NCBI GenBank assembly: GCA_963978905.1
Contig: OZ022261.1
Location: 10,851,992 to 10,915,991, forward strand
DNA: 64,000 bases
Source of the DNA: Trichostrongylus colubriformis
Lineage: Eukaryota; Nematoda; Chromadorea; Rhabditida; Trichostrongylidae
Direction of reading: 5' to 3'
The notes beneath the pieces are model-generated. The model worked only from the letters and a program-made list of their open reading frames with translations, did no database searches and was not told where the DNA came from. The position numbers and the translations under genes are program-made. This document shows, piece after piece, positions 46,521 through 58,437 of the stretch (positions are counted from its first letter, which is position 1; every line of letters begins with the position of its first letter).

Positions 46521-47579
46521 GGTTGTTTTCAAATATGTACACACAGTTGTCGGCACCCACCAACCCCAACCCCACCCCCACCCCCGTCGCCTTCTAGGCA
46601 CTGTATAGTACTATAGATGAACAATTTTTTGACAATCACTGAGAAAGATCGCGTACGATGCTAATTGATGTGAACAAATCGATCGTCATTCCATCAGTCT
46701 ACCTTCAAAAATTTTCTAATTTTTCATAGGTACTGTGCATGGTGAATGTTTACTATTGCGTTTTCTTTAGCATTCAGGAGATTTGCACATTACCCACACT
46801 ACCATTTGCGCAATTTTTCATACCTTGCTTCTCTTATATGGAACAATGTTATGCCAGATTCTCGCCTTTAAGGACTCCAAAAAGGGCAGCAAATCGGATG
46901 TGAATGGATTTGTGCGGTGCATTGACGTCGCAACAATGCATTTTCGCCTTTCACTAATGACCCATCCAAAATTGAGTTACGACGTTTCGCTTCATCGGGA
47001 CGACTAGTATACTCAAATATTCTTTCGTGGGCACTTGCCTCACATAGCTTTCCGTGAATTCATTTTATAAAAGTTTCCAGTATTCTCTGAAGATTTAAAC
47101 CCACTGAAATCCTAAACCATCAAGGATACACCCCAAAAACTCGCCTAGAAAGCTTTTCAGAGTTTCTTTCGCGCTCTGAAAGCTCCCAAAAAATCTATTC
47201 GAGGTCTTGTTGGAATTTTCCTTCTGCTTGATTCGTTCCCTTTTCGGTGTTATAAGCATTGTATCACTGAATATTACATGCTTCCTCCCAAGAAACTTGA
47301 TAGTAAATTACACAGGAGAAGATTCATCGGTGAATCACTTACATAGTGGAGTTATCTTCAGCAAAAGAAATACTCAAGATGATTGGAATATTACCACCTA
47401 GAAGTATGTAATAAAGCAAAGGACGTGACGTGTAATTTGAAATTAATAGCTCAGGTGGGTATGTGAAGCATCGATCAGCTAGGTCGAACCATAATTTCTG
47501 TTACACTATGACGAAAAATTTCAAATTTTTTTTGTTAATTTGTGTCTAACTTCAGTCAAAAAGATATGTACCATTATGA
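46521..47579. other. Intergenic, nothing recognised
   Basis: A short A/C-rich string (CCAACCCCAACCCCACCCCC) sits at about 46560. Hydrophobic short frames at 46783-47007 and 47207-47401 have no splice support. Confidence 0.35.
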
Positions 47580-48160
47580 TCACCAATATATTGCCAGCGA
47601 ATAGGGAGATAATAGACTCCTGAAGTCTGGGGATTTCTGATCGAAGAAAGTATGGAGGTCGATTTTGAGATCATCGCCATCTTTGAACTGCCGTCCGTCG
47701 AGGAAGTGGGTCAGAGATCGGAATAGGTGGTAGTCAGTTGGGGGGGGGGGGGGGGGGGAGGGGGAGCTTCGTCCAACCGAGGTCTGGATCCTTTGACACG
47801 CCAACTTTGCCAGATGTGGGCGAGCGTTGTCGTGGAGGAAGAAGTCTTGGTCCATTTTTCCGGTAAGTTTTACCGCTCCAGTGTCCAATTGCCTGCAGTA
47901 GAGATAGGCAGTGGCTGTCCTGTTGGATGGTAACAGTTCCCTATTTTTTTGAAAATTAAAAAATTTTTTTTCTGTGCAATTTTTTGAAATTTTTTCGGTT
48001 TCAATTTGAGCCGATAGGGCTGCCGCCATATGAGAGACAGTACCTGGGTCCATCGACTGGTTGATTTGGTTAGTGGCCTTGCATGCCGAGGAAGCGGGGC
48101 GGTGTTCGTGAATTTCGCCCTTTCGCGAAATTGTCGTAGATTCACTGCTAGTTGAATCAC
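47580..48160 (-). pseudogene. mariner transposase remnant
   Basis: Reads SMDPGTVSHMAAALSAQIE, which fits the second helix-turn-helix of mariner, then FLHDNARPHLAKLACQRIQ (second catalytic Asp) and TDYHLFRSLTHFLDGRQFK after a G-run that has replaced the PPYSPDL region. The part with the first catalytic Asp is missing. Terminal repeats could not be assigned. The 18-base G-run (47740-47758) on the plus strand disrupts the gene. Confidence 0.8.
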
Positions 48161-48401
48161 AGAGAATATGAATGTGTTAAGCAGTAGCCCTTATCAGTCG
48201 CTTCATATACGCCCCACACCAAATATCCCCGAAGCTTCCACAGTTTTCCCCAAGAGTGTAACAGAAATTATGCTTCAACCTAAGATATACCGCTGCCATT
48301 TGGAGTTATCGCCATTGTCAAAGAATTCAAAACCAAAGATACCCACGATGTATCTCTAGACGCTCTTTCACTCGCTCTTTCACCAAAGCAACTGAGACTA
48401 A

Positions 48402-49425
48402 CAAGGGAAGGACCGAAGTGGCCATTCGGAATGGGATACATATGGTCCGACGCATTTTCGGACGCTGATGCCGAATCTGTGTTCGAAATTTGCAGAACGA
48501 TTCTCTGAGCAAAGTTATGGAGGTTTTTCTGTGACGAGGCGCTATTACATCAGCACGGCCGCTTGCATAGCAAGCAGCGGCCTCAGTGGCTCCTTGGTAG
48601 TGCTCCGGATCTGCAGGGCAAGGATCATGGGTTTGCTCCCCGCCGGTGCAGGTTTTTTTTGCATTTTGTGTTTCATTGTCAGTGAGTGCTTTTCTTTCAC
48701 TTCTGGACGTTTCCTTGTACTGGAACTTACCGCACCCACCACTCTGCCACTTTATTCATAACTACTAACACTACTCACAAGGGAGGGATACCAAGTCGAA
48801 GAGAATCCCGTACCACACGAATTAGGCGTTGTTGCGTAAAAAGATTATGGTATTCGTGCACAGGGGAACGAATTACCATCCTGTGCAAACTTTCAGCCAA
48901 ATCCAGTTTTTGGTCCAACTTCTGAAAATTGGGGGTGGCCAGAGGACAAAGTGGTAGTTTTTGATTTTTATTCTACAGAAAACCTTGCGACCTGAACAGG
49001 ATAGCTTACACATACCTTTCACACTTGCCCATCGCACTAAATGTACGAAACAAGCGTCAAATAGGAGCACTTCCTAGGCAAGGGTCAACGACTTCTCCTT
49101 TGTTCAATGTGCTGCCACCCAATAGCCCACGAATTTTCCGAAATTTGGTCAAATTCTCGAATTGGCTAAAAACTTGTTCCTTGGGGTAATTTGACTCCCT
49201 GAACACGAAAATCGCCCTGGTTTTGCGCAAGAACGTCTGGCTGGCGTGCTAGGGGCTTCCAAACCTACCATATAACAGTACTGTTTTTTCAAAAAAACCT
49301 CCATAACTCCGCTCAGAGAATCGTTCTGCAAATTTCGAGAACAGATTCGAGATCAGCGTTCGAAAATACGTCGGACCATATGTATCCCATTGCGAATGGC
49401 CACTTCGACCTGGGGTCCTTCCCTG
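48402..49425. repeat. Foldback element, about 1 kb
   Basis: AAGGGAAGGACC, GAAGTGGCCATTCG, TGGGATACATATGGTCCGAC and ATTTGCAGAACGATTCTCTG on the left all recur reverse-complemented at about 49290-49425. Arms are about 140 bases; the 750-base interior is unrelated and carries the tRNA-like unit at 48577-48668. Confidence 0.85.
48577..48668 (+). other. tRNA-like Pol III unit or SINE head
   Basis: TGGCTCCTTGGTAGTGC fits an A-box and GGGTTTGCTCCCC fits a B-box with a T-loop-like hairpin; a run of eight T follows at 48653, as for Pol III termination. A full cloverleaf does not form convincingly (anticodon stem fails), so this is a tRNA pseudogene or SINE head rather than a working tRNA. Confidence 0.35.
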
Positions 49426-51042
49426 TAAGAGCAAAACCGAAATTCAGCGATTTTCCTAGCTTTCCGCATTGGTTGAGCTTCACGTTGAATTTGTCTCCAG
49501 GCTGACTAATAAGAAACTACTGATTTCCAAGTGAGCCTATTTTACTAGCTAGCACGTTACGGATGCAGCCAGGACACTCTCATGTGTTGAGAAAAGTACC
49601 TGCTTCAGTGCGAGCCTACTTTTGACCTCTACAATATAATTGCTGATGGATTGTATAGTTGCACTGTATTTTATATCCATGTTTTCTTACCTGAGGCAGA
49701 AAAACATTTATTTCATTTCACATTTCCTCTCTCCTCGCGGAGAAATACTCGCTTCTAATCTGCAAATTGAGAGCTTAGATTCAAGTGCTGATCGCTGACC
49801 TCTCAGATACGACCCCCCTCCTGTCCGGTTAAATACACCCCCCCCCCTTTTGAGGAATCTTCGACTCCCGGTGCCGTGGATGCAGCGCTGTGATAGGATT
49901 AAGTTTTTTTTCATGTCAAAGCATTTCATGTCCTTTGGTTGATCCAGAAGGACTGCAAGTGCTCTCCCATGTCATTTTTTTTGCTTTCCAAAATTGCAAC
50001 TATCTGTTGGCTCCAGGAACTTCGGAAAGTTTGGCGTAAACGAAAGACGGACGTTTTCCGTTATCAAAACCCCTCAATAATTATCAAAACCTGTTATGGG
50101 GAGTGTTTGCCATCGCGGCTTGTGTTATCCTCTTGAACATAATTCCTCACGTAAGTGAGGTGGTTGATGAGAACTCTGGATGTAAGTCACACAAAGCTAC
50201 GGGCGCGGGAAGGCAATATGTGGCACAATCCAGCTGAGACGAGCATCTCTGAGCCTTGGAGGAGACGTCTTTTTCAACGGGTGCCTACATTTTTATCCCA
50301 GACTGCCCCTTTTGAAAGTCGAGGACGGAAAGAGGGTCCGTGTCTCCGCTTTTTGACCGTTTCCTTCCCTTTTTCTTCATATTCATATTATTGAGTACCT
50401 CGGCTTTCATATTCAGTAATCCTTTTACATCCGATCCGAATCATCCCTATCAATGTATTGGGGGGGGGGGGGAGGGGGGAGGGGGAGTGAGCCCCCGCAT
50501 ACTTAAGTCGTCTCCACTGTTAAACTACTTTGTATGCTTCTTTAGAAATGAGAAGCGCTGCGATCGCAGTTTACTATCAGACTTCATCATTCCAAATTTT
50601 TTTTTTTTCGAGCAGTAAGAGGGTAAGAGAAGAAGCCCATTACGACCACTGTTGAGTTACGATCAATCTGCCAATTACTGATTACGTTGGGAAAGATGAA
50701 TAAAAATTTTGTGCCTGGCTAAAATGAATTCGCATTTGAAATTCGTAGTAACGGCGCCAACGTCTCAAACAGCCACACAATTTCGATACCCCTTAGCTGG
50801 CCAACTGCCACTGAAATTTGAGGCAAACGAAATATCCCTATTGATCGTTACGTCCTGAGCGCTGTCTTCGTCCACTTCACTGCGTGAGCACCTCTACTAA
50901 CATACAGATCTCTAAATACTTTACCCGTAAAGAAGTTGTAGTAAGATCTTCCTCACAAAGCGTGAATTGGACTCGTGGTACTTTGTAGATGATCAATAAT
51001 GGTTGCTTTCTGTGTAAATGCCATCCTAGGTCATTGTTTCAT
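49426..51042. other. Intergenic with repeats and a TM-like frame
   Basis: Contains a family E block (49795-49875) and a G-run (50461-50487). A repeat at 50336-50440 is related in inverse to 59470-59600 (CCTCGGCTTT.ATATTCA). A short hydrophobic frame NLLWGVFAIAACVILLNIIP ends at a strong donor (CAC then GTAAGTGAG, 50134) but no acceptable acceptor was found, so it is not called a gene. Confidence 0.4.
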
Positions 51043-51167
51043 GAGGCCGCGTTCATACTAAGCGCCGGCAGGCGTCGCTGTCTTCACAAGGAGTGAGGCA
51101 GAGAGGCACGGCAGAAGTGCAGAGACGACGCTGCCACCGGCACCGCAGAGTATGAACGAGGCCTCAG
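51043..51167. repeat. Family A MITE
   Basis: GAGGCCGCGTTCATACTAAG and GCAGAGTATGAACGAGGCCT are good inverted termini, the best-preserved ends in the family. Confidence 0.85.
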
Positions 51168-51834
51168 GCTTCCGACAAGTCGATAATCGATTGTCTACTT
51201 ACTTCTGCTAAACAACCAAGCATAATGTAGAGGAGAACGGCTCCGTTGGTATGACCCCTTTCAATGGCGATTTTCATGAGAATAGTTCAATGTGTCCAGC
51301 CCATAAGGGGTCGGGGCTGTTTTTACTCCTACAGCCCGTATGGCTCTTCCAGATGATTTTACCTAGACTTCATATCGTGCTACACTATGTGTTACACTTG
51401 GCCACTAAAGATCGTCTTTTTTTGGGTGAATCGGAACTGTCGACTTCTGAGGGTCAAAGCTGTCAGGATAGGATTTTAGACAAAGAAAGCAACATACCTA
51501 TCCATTGTCGAGCAATTGCCTTGCGTGTTAAAACCACTACTAAGCAAAACCTAAAATTTTGGAGTGATCGTAGTCTACGTTTCATCTATAGGGGCGAGTA
51601 GCTGTCTGGGTGTGTCCCATTGGGGCGAAAAATTCTCATGACCGCGTTCGGCGCGCGTCAAGATGGCAAGAGATAGGGGCGCCGTATGTATTGAGTCTTG
51701 AAGCGATTACACTTAAATTAAGACCACGTTCATACTTTGCGGTGCCGGAGGCAGGGCGCCTCGGTTTCCCTAATGATTACGTAGTTCTCTATATGGAAAT
51801 CCAGTCAAGCAAAATTTTGAGAAATTCCGGAGTG
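51168..51834. other. Intergenic with half a family A copy
   Basis: A half copy of family A (CACGTTCATACTTTGCGGTG) lies at 51721-51760. The 116-residue frame at 51251-51601 has no recognised motif. Confidence 0.4.
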
Positions 51835-53005
51835 TTTCATTTTGAATTAGTCGTAACTTCCTTCTATTCAACGTCATGAATGCAAATTTGTTATGCTGGG
51901 TCTACGAGGTTGCCGCTTTCCAATGACTACTTGAAACATACAATATCTTCGAAAAGAAAGAATTTACCCTCAAGTCTGGTGGATAGGTCTGCCCTCACGC
52001 GGTGTAGCGCGCGGGGGACGCAGGCGCAGTCTTCAAAAAACTCAGGATCGCGATGCACCCTTCACCCTTAAAACGACAGAAATTGTAGAACATGTTCATT
52101 CAACTTTATTCCTAATACCTACCAACACAACGTAACAAAATCTTTGTTTAACCCGTGTAACAATGACCACAATCAAAACAAATTTTAAACTCCAGTCTCC
52201 ATTTCATCGTCACAAACATTCATAGCATAAAAACTCTCACTTATTTCGATTCTTTTCAAATTTTCTGATGGTCATGCATTTCTCCACATGATCTGGCAAA
52301 GGTTGCCCAGACGCTGGTTCTCCTTCTGAGAGTCAATTTTTTCTGTTCATAAAGGCCATACATCAAAATGCAAAGCAAAAACTTGACGCAGCAAGCAGGG
52401 GAAGAATAAGGTGAAAGAGGCATGTCCGCGAGGCTTTGTACACCATCATAACAGGATGAGAGAAGTTTTTATTCGATTGCTATTCCATCGCCAAAGCAAT
52501 CGTAGCATTGAAACACCCGTTGAACAACGATTCTCCTCCCACTCGTTCGCTTTCTTCTGCCAACGTGAAGCCTCGATGTTCATCTCTGGGTACGACCTCA
52601 ACTCTTCTTGCTGCTCGCTTTTATATAATCCTCAAACCACAGCTTCCTCCATTTCCTCCATCTTTGGTTCTTTGAAGACTGAGACTGCGTTGCAGCGCGC
52701 GACACCGCGTGAGGGCGGACTTATCTACCAGACTTTAGAGTATTTCGAAGAAGGGCGATCTAGGAATTTTTTTCGTCGAAGTGGCGAGATCTTCCTATGA
52801 TTCCTTGAAAAAATAATCGAATGTGCCTGTAATGCCTCCAGTAGGCATCTTGTGCTCTAGAACACTAATGAGAAGATACTTGGCCTCGGCTGGCTCCGCT
52901 GCAGGATTGCCATGCATGAGGGCTTCATTCACATTCACAGCGAATGCGTGTAGTGGCTCTCTAGCCCCAGATCACGTACTTGCGATAGTAGTAAGAAATG
53001 AAAGA
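51835..53005. repeat. Second copy of the 720-1120 repeat, split
   Basis: Left part 51835-51974 and right part 52733-53005 together parallel 720-1120, sharing TAACTTCCTTCTA, GAGATCTTCC and CACATTCAC. The gap is the foldback 51975-52732. Confidence 0.65.
51975..52732. mobile_element. Foldback inserted in older repeat
   Basis: Inverted ends TCTGGTGGATAGGTCTGCCC and the reverse complement of TCTGGTAGATAAGTCCGCCC, continuing through CTCACGCGGTGT. The 760-base body has no transposase; a 129-residue frame (52411-52800) runs out of it and is not accepted. Confidence 0.85.
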
Positions 53006-54022
53006 AGCCCATACCGGATGATTTTTTTCCATCCTCTACTTTCTTCAGTGTTCATCCACGCTGGTACCGGTGAATAGGCACCGCTTTCCACGTTAATCGA
53101 TGAATTTCAGGGGCTTCTGTGTACGTGCTTTCGGTGCCAGCGGATCAGTAAATGGGCTACTGGCGTTGGCCTGTTTCGTTGTGTATGGCGCCATACACGA
53201 GGTTTCCATCGGCGATGCATCAGGGTGAAGGGTACCCCATTCTCGAGGTCGTCTTGGAATTGTGTACTGTGAACAATCTACCAAGTATCGACCTCGCACC
53301 ACTGTATAAGTTATGCGCGTTTGGTTGCACAAGCTCAACACCTTGCTCACAGTCCACAATTCCAAGAGGATCAATGGAACAGCGTGCCCTGTGACTCTGC
53401 TTATCTTTTGCGCTGTCAATGTGCTCTACAGTTTTGTCTTGAGCACTTACCTTAAAAAAAATTCTGTGCTTCACCTTGTTTCCTATTTGTGGAGTGCCGT
53501 TTCCCTTTCGAGTTTTTAAGGTGAGATTCCTTCGAGTTTTTTTAGTTAAGATTAAATTAAATATTAGTTTTGGATTAGAACCCACTTAGTTAGTTCTATC
53601 TCATCTTCCCTTCACACTTCAATCCCACAGCCTGAAAAATTCCGTTATCCTCTCCTTACCTCGACCAAATACGACCCCCCTGTCGAGGATTCCTCCACAG
53701 GGCTGTGTGCCACCCTGTCCCGCTGCCTCGTTGTCTTTGGACCTCCCCCGTGCAACTTTGCCTCGTTGTCTGTAAACGCAGCCACGCTCTGCCGGCACAA
53801 AGTATGAGCTCGGCGTAAAACACCGTTATCGCATTAGGACCCATTCAATACGGCGCGCATACATAGCTCGCACCATAGCGTAGCATGTCGGACGCAAAGC
53901 GAATTTTCTGTCCTGATGGCACACACCCATAAGTGTCCTGTTAATCTTGAAGTGCGCAGTTGTCCTGCTGATTCCAACTATTTCGAGGAAAACTGTGATT
54001 TCTATCCGGATATGCAGAAACC
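53006..54022. other. Intergenic with short inverted repeat
   Basis: An inverted pair CTTGGAATTGTG and CACAATTCCAAG lies at 53252-53364. Family E fragment at 53660-53700, half family A at 53703-53815. No gene supported. Confidence 0.45.
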
Positions 54023-54252
54023 GGGTTTGTACCCTAATGTCAGGATGCCGCATGACGATGAGCGGCGTGCGACACAATGTGTGCGAGCTTTGCGCGTCGC
54101 GGTAGTTGGGTCTTGGAACGATTACAACGTAATGCAAATGGTGCGATACGCAGTTGACTTCTAATCACTTCGGGACCCAACAATTTAGCTCGTCCGCACT
54201 GTTTGACTTGCGACATGCCGCAGTGCGGCATCCTGACATTAGGGTACAGACC
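54023..54252. repeat. Family B foldback MITE
   Basis: Ends GGGTTTGTACCCTAATGTCA and TGACATTAGGGTACAGACCC pair. Interior GAGCGGCGTGCGACACA. Confidence 0.85.
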
Positions 54253-54570
54253 CGCAGAAACCTAACGAAAAAATCACGGCCTCCCCATGTGCCCGAGCAA
54301 GTGCTCCGATGGTGGACACCACTCATTTGGTTTGTGATGGATGTTATTGCCTTGACTGTTTCCAGAAGCATCATAAAAGTGCACAGGTATTTAGTTTGTG
54401 ACGACTGTAGTATGTAATTCAGACTGGTAACAGAATTATTATAGAAGTGTATGCAGATGCATAACATTACAAGCAAATTGTTTTGTTTTGTATCAAAGTT
54501 CGACTTTCTATAAACCTTGGCATGGTATTTTTTTGATATGTGTCAGTTTCTCGCAGCCAAAATCAATATA
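54253..54570. other. Short gap with TM-like frame
   Basis: A frame reads VLRWWTPLIWFVMDVIALTV and ends near a GTATTT donor (54388), but the only acceptor lies in the family B end. Not called as a gene. Confidence 0.3.
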
Positions 54571-55848
54571 TTAGGTTGCTGCAAAATTAGTTTTGAAAGT
54601 GGACCGCATACTTCAAACTACTATAACTCAGATTAAACACTGGTTTATTAACCCAAGTAGAAACCATCAGAAGCTACACATTTTTGCCAACGAACAGGTA
54701 ATAATTCTAAGCCTTCACTATAATAACTACTATCACGAGAATCAACGAAGTCAAGGAAGGCACATCCAACATCGTCTAAATTAGTAAATTGTTTCTGACG
54801 CAGATGAGAATTGAGGGCTTGAAAAAAGTGATAGTCTGTGGGGGAAAGGTCGGGAGAATACGCTGGGTGAGGGAGAACTTCTATACCCAAGTGGGTTGAT
54901 TTTTGCCAAGTGATTTGTGAGGTGTGTGGCGTTGCGTTGTCCTGCAACAGGATCGGCCCTCCTCTATTCACCACCGCCGGCCACAATTTTTGCAACTTCC
55001 CATACATTGCTCCAGATCATAACAGTAAGGCTCTGCTGTGACTGGTTGACCAGGTTGCAAGAAACTGTAATGGATTACACCTTTACAGCACCACCACCAC
55101 CCAGTAATCATACCTTTTCAGGGTGAAGGTCGGGTTTAGGAAGAGTTTTTCGAGGAGCATCCTTATCTACCCAAACTGATCCCCGCTTTCTGTTATCATA
55201 AGGAACCCATTTTTCATCTACAGTTATAATACGGTTTAGAAATGGCTCATTTTTATGGCGAACTAGCAGATTAGAGCAGGTGTCGAAACGTGCCAGACGC
55301 TGCTCATCGGTCAGGTCATGAGGCACCCACTTCGACATCTTCTTCACCGCCGATTTCCAGCAAATGTCTGGCCACTGTAGAGTTATGTACGTCCAGGTCT
55401 TCTGCTTACGTACGAGTATTGGTTTCCGGATTTGCTTCGACGGCTCTCCTTAAATCTCATCATTAAGCGATGAACTGCGTCCGCGACCAGACTTCTCTTC
55501 GAGATCAAAATCGCCAGAATCGCATTTTTCAAACCAGAGCTCCACTGTCCGTTCCCAAGTACAATTCGTCCCAAAAACACTGCTGAGATACAAGCTGCCT
55601 CCGCTGCGGAGTATCCCAATTCAAACTCGTAAAGCACGATGACTCGATCGTCGCGTCGGTTCATGATTATACGCAGCCCTGGAAAAGGCCGGCTGGAAAA
55701 CTTAGAGTGACATCATAGGAGTTTCTGAAAGAGCAGAAAAAAACTCACTAAATGGTATGCCTGGCTTTACTTGGGATGGAATGGTTCAAGGTAAAAAATT
55801 CACTTATTTATACATACTGAGACCGAAATTAATTTTGCAACAACCTAA
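54571..55848 (-). mobile_element. Full-length mariner element
   Basis: Inverted ends TTAGGTTGCTGCAAAATTAG and the reverse complement of TTAGGTTGTTGCAAAATTAA, with TA on both sides; 1278 bases is full mariner length. It carries a transposase with frameshifts on the minus strand. Confidence 0.95.
54648..55664 (-). pseudogene. mariner transposase, frameshifted
   Basis: Starts MNRRDDRVIVLYEFELGYSA (helix-turn-helix). After about 30 residues the frame is lost and regained as KMSKWVPHDLTDEQRLAR, then RIITVDEKWVPYDNRKRGS with the first catalytic Asp. Then LLQDNATPHTSQ and YSPDLSPTDYHFF follow; 34 residues separate the second and third Asp, the DD34D signature of mariner. Ends WQKCVASDGFYLG. All catalytic residues survive but frameshifts prevent expression. 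It is the best preserved mariner in the window. Confidence 0.93.
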
Positions 55849-56685
55849 TATTAATCAACATTGTACAGCTAACGTTTTGGCCTTGTCGCCTTCGTCGGAG
55901 CCTGGAAAGTGAAGGATAATTGCGATACATCCCTAAACACATTCCAGTCTTACAAGACAGTTGTGTGTAGACAAACGAACTCTCCTCAAAGCACAGCCAG
56001 CCGTTGCGGAGACTACCGTTATTATGATTAATCAGGATCACAACGACGGCCGGATGTTTTGCTTTATCTTTTTATGCTATAGTTGGCTATGCAAGAGAAC
56101 GGTCTCAGATTATTTTCCATGTTCAAAAGCTTTTAGTGGTAGCCTTTGACCATGATGTATTTTCAAAAAAACCAAATTGTGATTTGAAACTCATGCAACA
56201 CCATGTGCTGTATTTGGTCACTCTGGAAGAATCGGTAGGTGATGTGCTAGCGAAGTGACAGGCGGATAAGGAGTTACGTTCTTACGCAGCATCATTACAT
56301 TGATCTTCAGTAGTTGAACAAAGTCCCACCCTGCTGTCTTCAAGGTGAACGATATTTTTTTTCGTGGGTCCAGACGTGTACTCTGTTCTTACTGTACTAG
56401 CTAGCCCAAGACAAAATGGATCGTTAGAGAAATCATCCACGGAAAATTGAGGTTTTCATTTTTCCAAAATCACATTCAATGTTCTACGCGAAACATACGG
56501 CAAAGGAAATCCCTGCGAAGGTTCGCCCACGTGGGTAACGAGGGCGGGGCCATGCTGGTCTTGAATCAGAAGGGCGGTTGTCACGTGCTCCGATACGATG
56601 TAGAAAGAAAAAGAGAAAAAATTAGTGTCAGTGACTGCAAAAGACCGCTCATGTTATCCGCATGAGCGAAATTTTAGAGGATATA
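55849..56685. other. Intergenic, left half of a split repeat
   Basis: CCACGGAAAATTGAGG at about 56434 and TTCTACGCGAAACATACGGC look like the left part of a family D-type foldback; its right counterpart CTCAAATTTCCGTGGAAAA lies at about 58288, on the far side of the Tc1 element. No gene. Confidence 0.4.
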
Positions 56686-58247
56686 CAGTGGCGGTCAAAA
56701 GTTTGGAAATTTTTTGAATTCTCAACCTCCCTCGATTAAGAAACAACCGAGTCGTCTCAAATTCACAGAATAGGCATAAAATCAAGTAGAGAACACGATG
56801 TGTAACGTCGTTTTTTGAGAGTGGAAATTTTAAGTAAGGAAATACTGTTTATTTCAAAAAGGGCGCGTCAAAAGTTTGGAAACTTCTCAATAACAAAGAA
56901 AATCGAACGCAATAACGTCAGAATACGAGACTAAACTAGTACTTTGTTGGGTAACCACGTGAGTCAATGACAGCCTTACACCTTCTGGGCGTTGACTCGA
57001 TCAGAGCATCAATTTTGGACTGAGGAATCGAAGCCAATTCTTTCAACAGAATATCAAACTTTTCATCGCAACTCTTCACTGGAATGTGTCTTGTACGACG
57101 CTCAAGTTCCTCCCATAGGTGCTCAATCGGATTGAGGTCCGGAATTTGGCTTGGCCAGTTCATGACAGTAATTTTATTCGATCTCAGAAAGTCGGTCACG
57201 AGGCGGGAGGCATGCTTCGGATCATTGTCATGCTGAAAAATCCATTCCCTAGGCATTCTTTGACGAGCAAAAGGAAGCATGGTACTCTCCAAGGTACCCT
57301 TGTACGCGGACGAGTCCATATTCCCTTCGATACGGAAAAGTGGGCCAACGCCACATGGACCAAAACATTCCCATACCATCACATTACCTCCGCCATGCTT
57401 CACTGTTGGTAGCTGGTACTTGGGATGATTTCTCTTGTTCACAGGACGTCACGTACTTCAAACCATCGCTGCCAAAGAGGCAGAACCTCGATCCGTCGCT
57501 GAACAAAACTTTTTCCCACTCTGCTCTGGTCCAGGCAAGGTGCGGACGTGCGAAACTCAGTCGCGCCTTCCTATTCCTTGAGCTCACTTGTGGCTTCCTG
57601 CTGGGACGTCTTCCAAATAATCCGCCAGCTCTCAGACGACGCTGAACAGTAATTTGGCTGACAGAAAGTCCCAAAAAATTTGTCACTTGCTTGAGAATGT
57701 CCGTTTACGAAGCGCGCGGATCAGCATGCGAGGCCCTTACGATGAATGTGTCGTCCCTTTGTGTAGCTTTACGAGGTCTTACTAAACGTTGAGTCTTCAC
57801 CACACCTCCTTGCCTTTGGTAGCGCTTGAAAATCTTGGTGATCGTGCTTTTAGCAAGGTGATACTGCTGTGCAAGTAGGTTCTTGGGCGCTCCAGATTGA
57901 ATGGCCCAAACAATCGCCTCCTGCACACTTAGTGCTATATCTTTACCAGATCCCATCTGAAAATGAGATACTGTGCCATAGTTTTACCTGAAACTATGAT
58001 AAAATTGCAAACCTTCACAATATAGCAGCGGGATGATATCGTTACAAGAGAGTTTCCATACTTTTGACGCGCCATATCATGAGTAGATCATATAAAGTAG
58101 ATCATCTAAGCGATTATCGACAAGCGTTGTCACGCATGTGTTTCCTACTCAATTCTATACTCACCATGTGAATTTGAGACAACTCGGTTGTTTCTTAATC
58201 GAGGGAGGTTGAAAATTCAAAAGTTTCCAAACTTTTGACCACTACTG
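56686..58247 (-). mobile_element. Tc1-like element
   Basis: Inverted ends CAGTGGCGGTCAAAAGTTTG and the reverse complement of CAGTAGTGGTCAAAAGTTTG; the pairing continues through CCTCCCTCGATTAAGAAACA. TA flanks each end. The length of 1562 bases is usual for Tc1-type elements. It holds one minus-strand transposase. Confidence 0.96.
56936..57956 (-). pseudogene. Tc1 transposase (DD34E), inactivated
   Basis: N-terminal paired-like helix-turn-helix (MGSGKDIALSVQEAIVWAIQ), then a stop codon after ADPRAS, continuing in the same frame with TDILKQVTNFLGLSVSQ. The catalytic domain has LFSDGSRFCLFG (first Asp), then one frameshift near 57440, then QLPTVKHGGGNVMVWE, FQHDNDPKHASR (second Asp) and PDLNPIEHLWEELE (Glu). 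Exactly 34 residues lie between the second Asp and the Glu, the Tc1 signature. One nonsense codon and one frameshift disable it; otherwise it looks little decayed, so the copy is fairly young. Confidence 0.95.
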
Positions 58248-58437
58248 TATCTCCAGACTTTTTCGGGAACTTGCTTAATGGAAGAGCTCAAATTTCCGTG
58301 GAAAATAACTTTTGGTTTTGAGGCTCTTTTTAAATAGTGGCTCATTGGTTAGACTTGTCGCTGACGTGGCACCCAACACCTTTCTCTTGTTAGTACGCCT
58401 AACACTTCTTTCCTTCTCTTGAAATGGAGAGATATGC
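58248..58437. other. Right half of repeat split by Tc1
   Basis: CTCAAATTTCCGTGGAAAA lies here and pairs with the left flank at about 56434. Confidence 0.4.

Noticed and set aside
50046..50134. Hydrophobic frame ending at a strong donor
   Set aside because: A stop codon lies shortly upstream and no acceptable acceptor was found.
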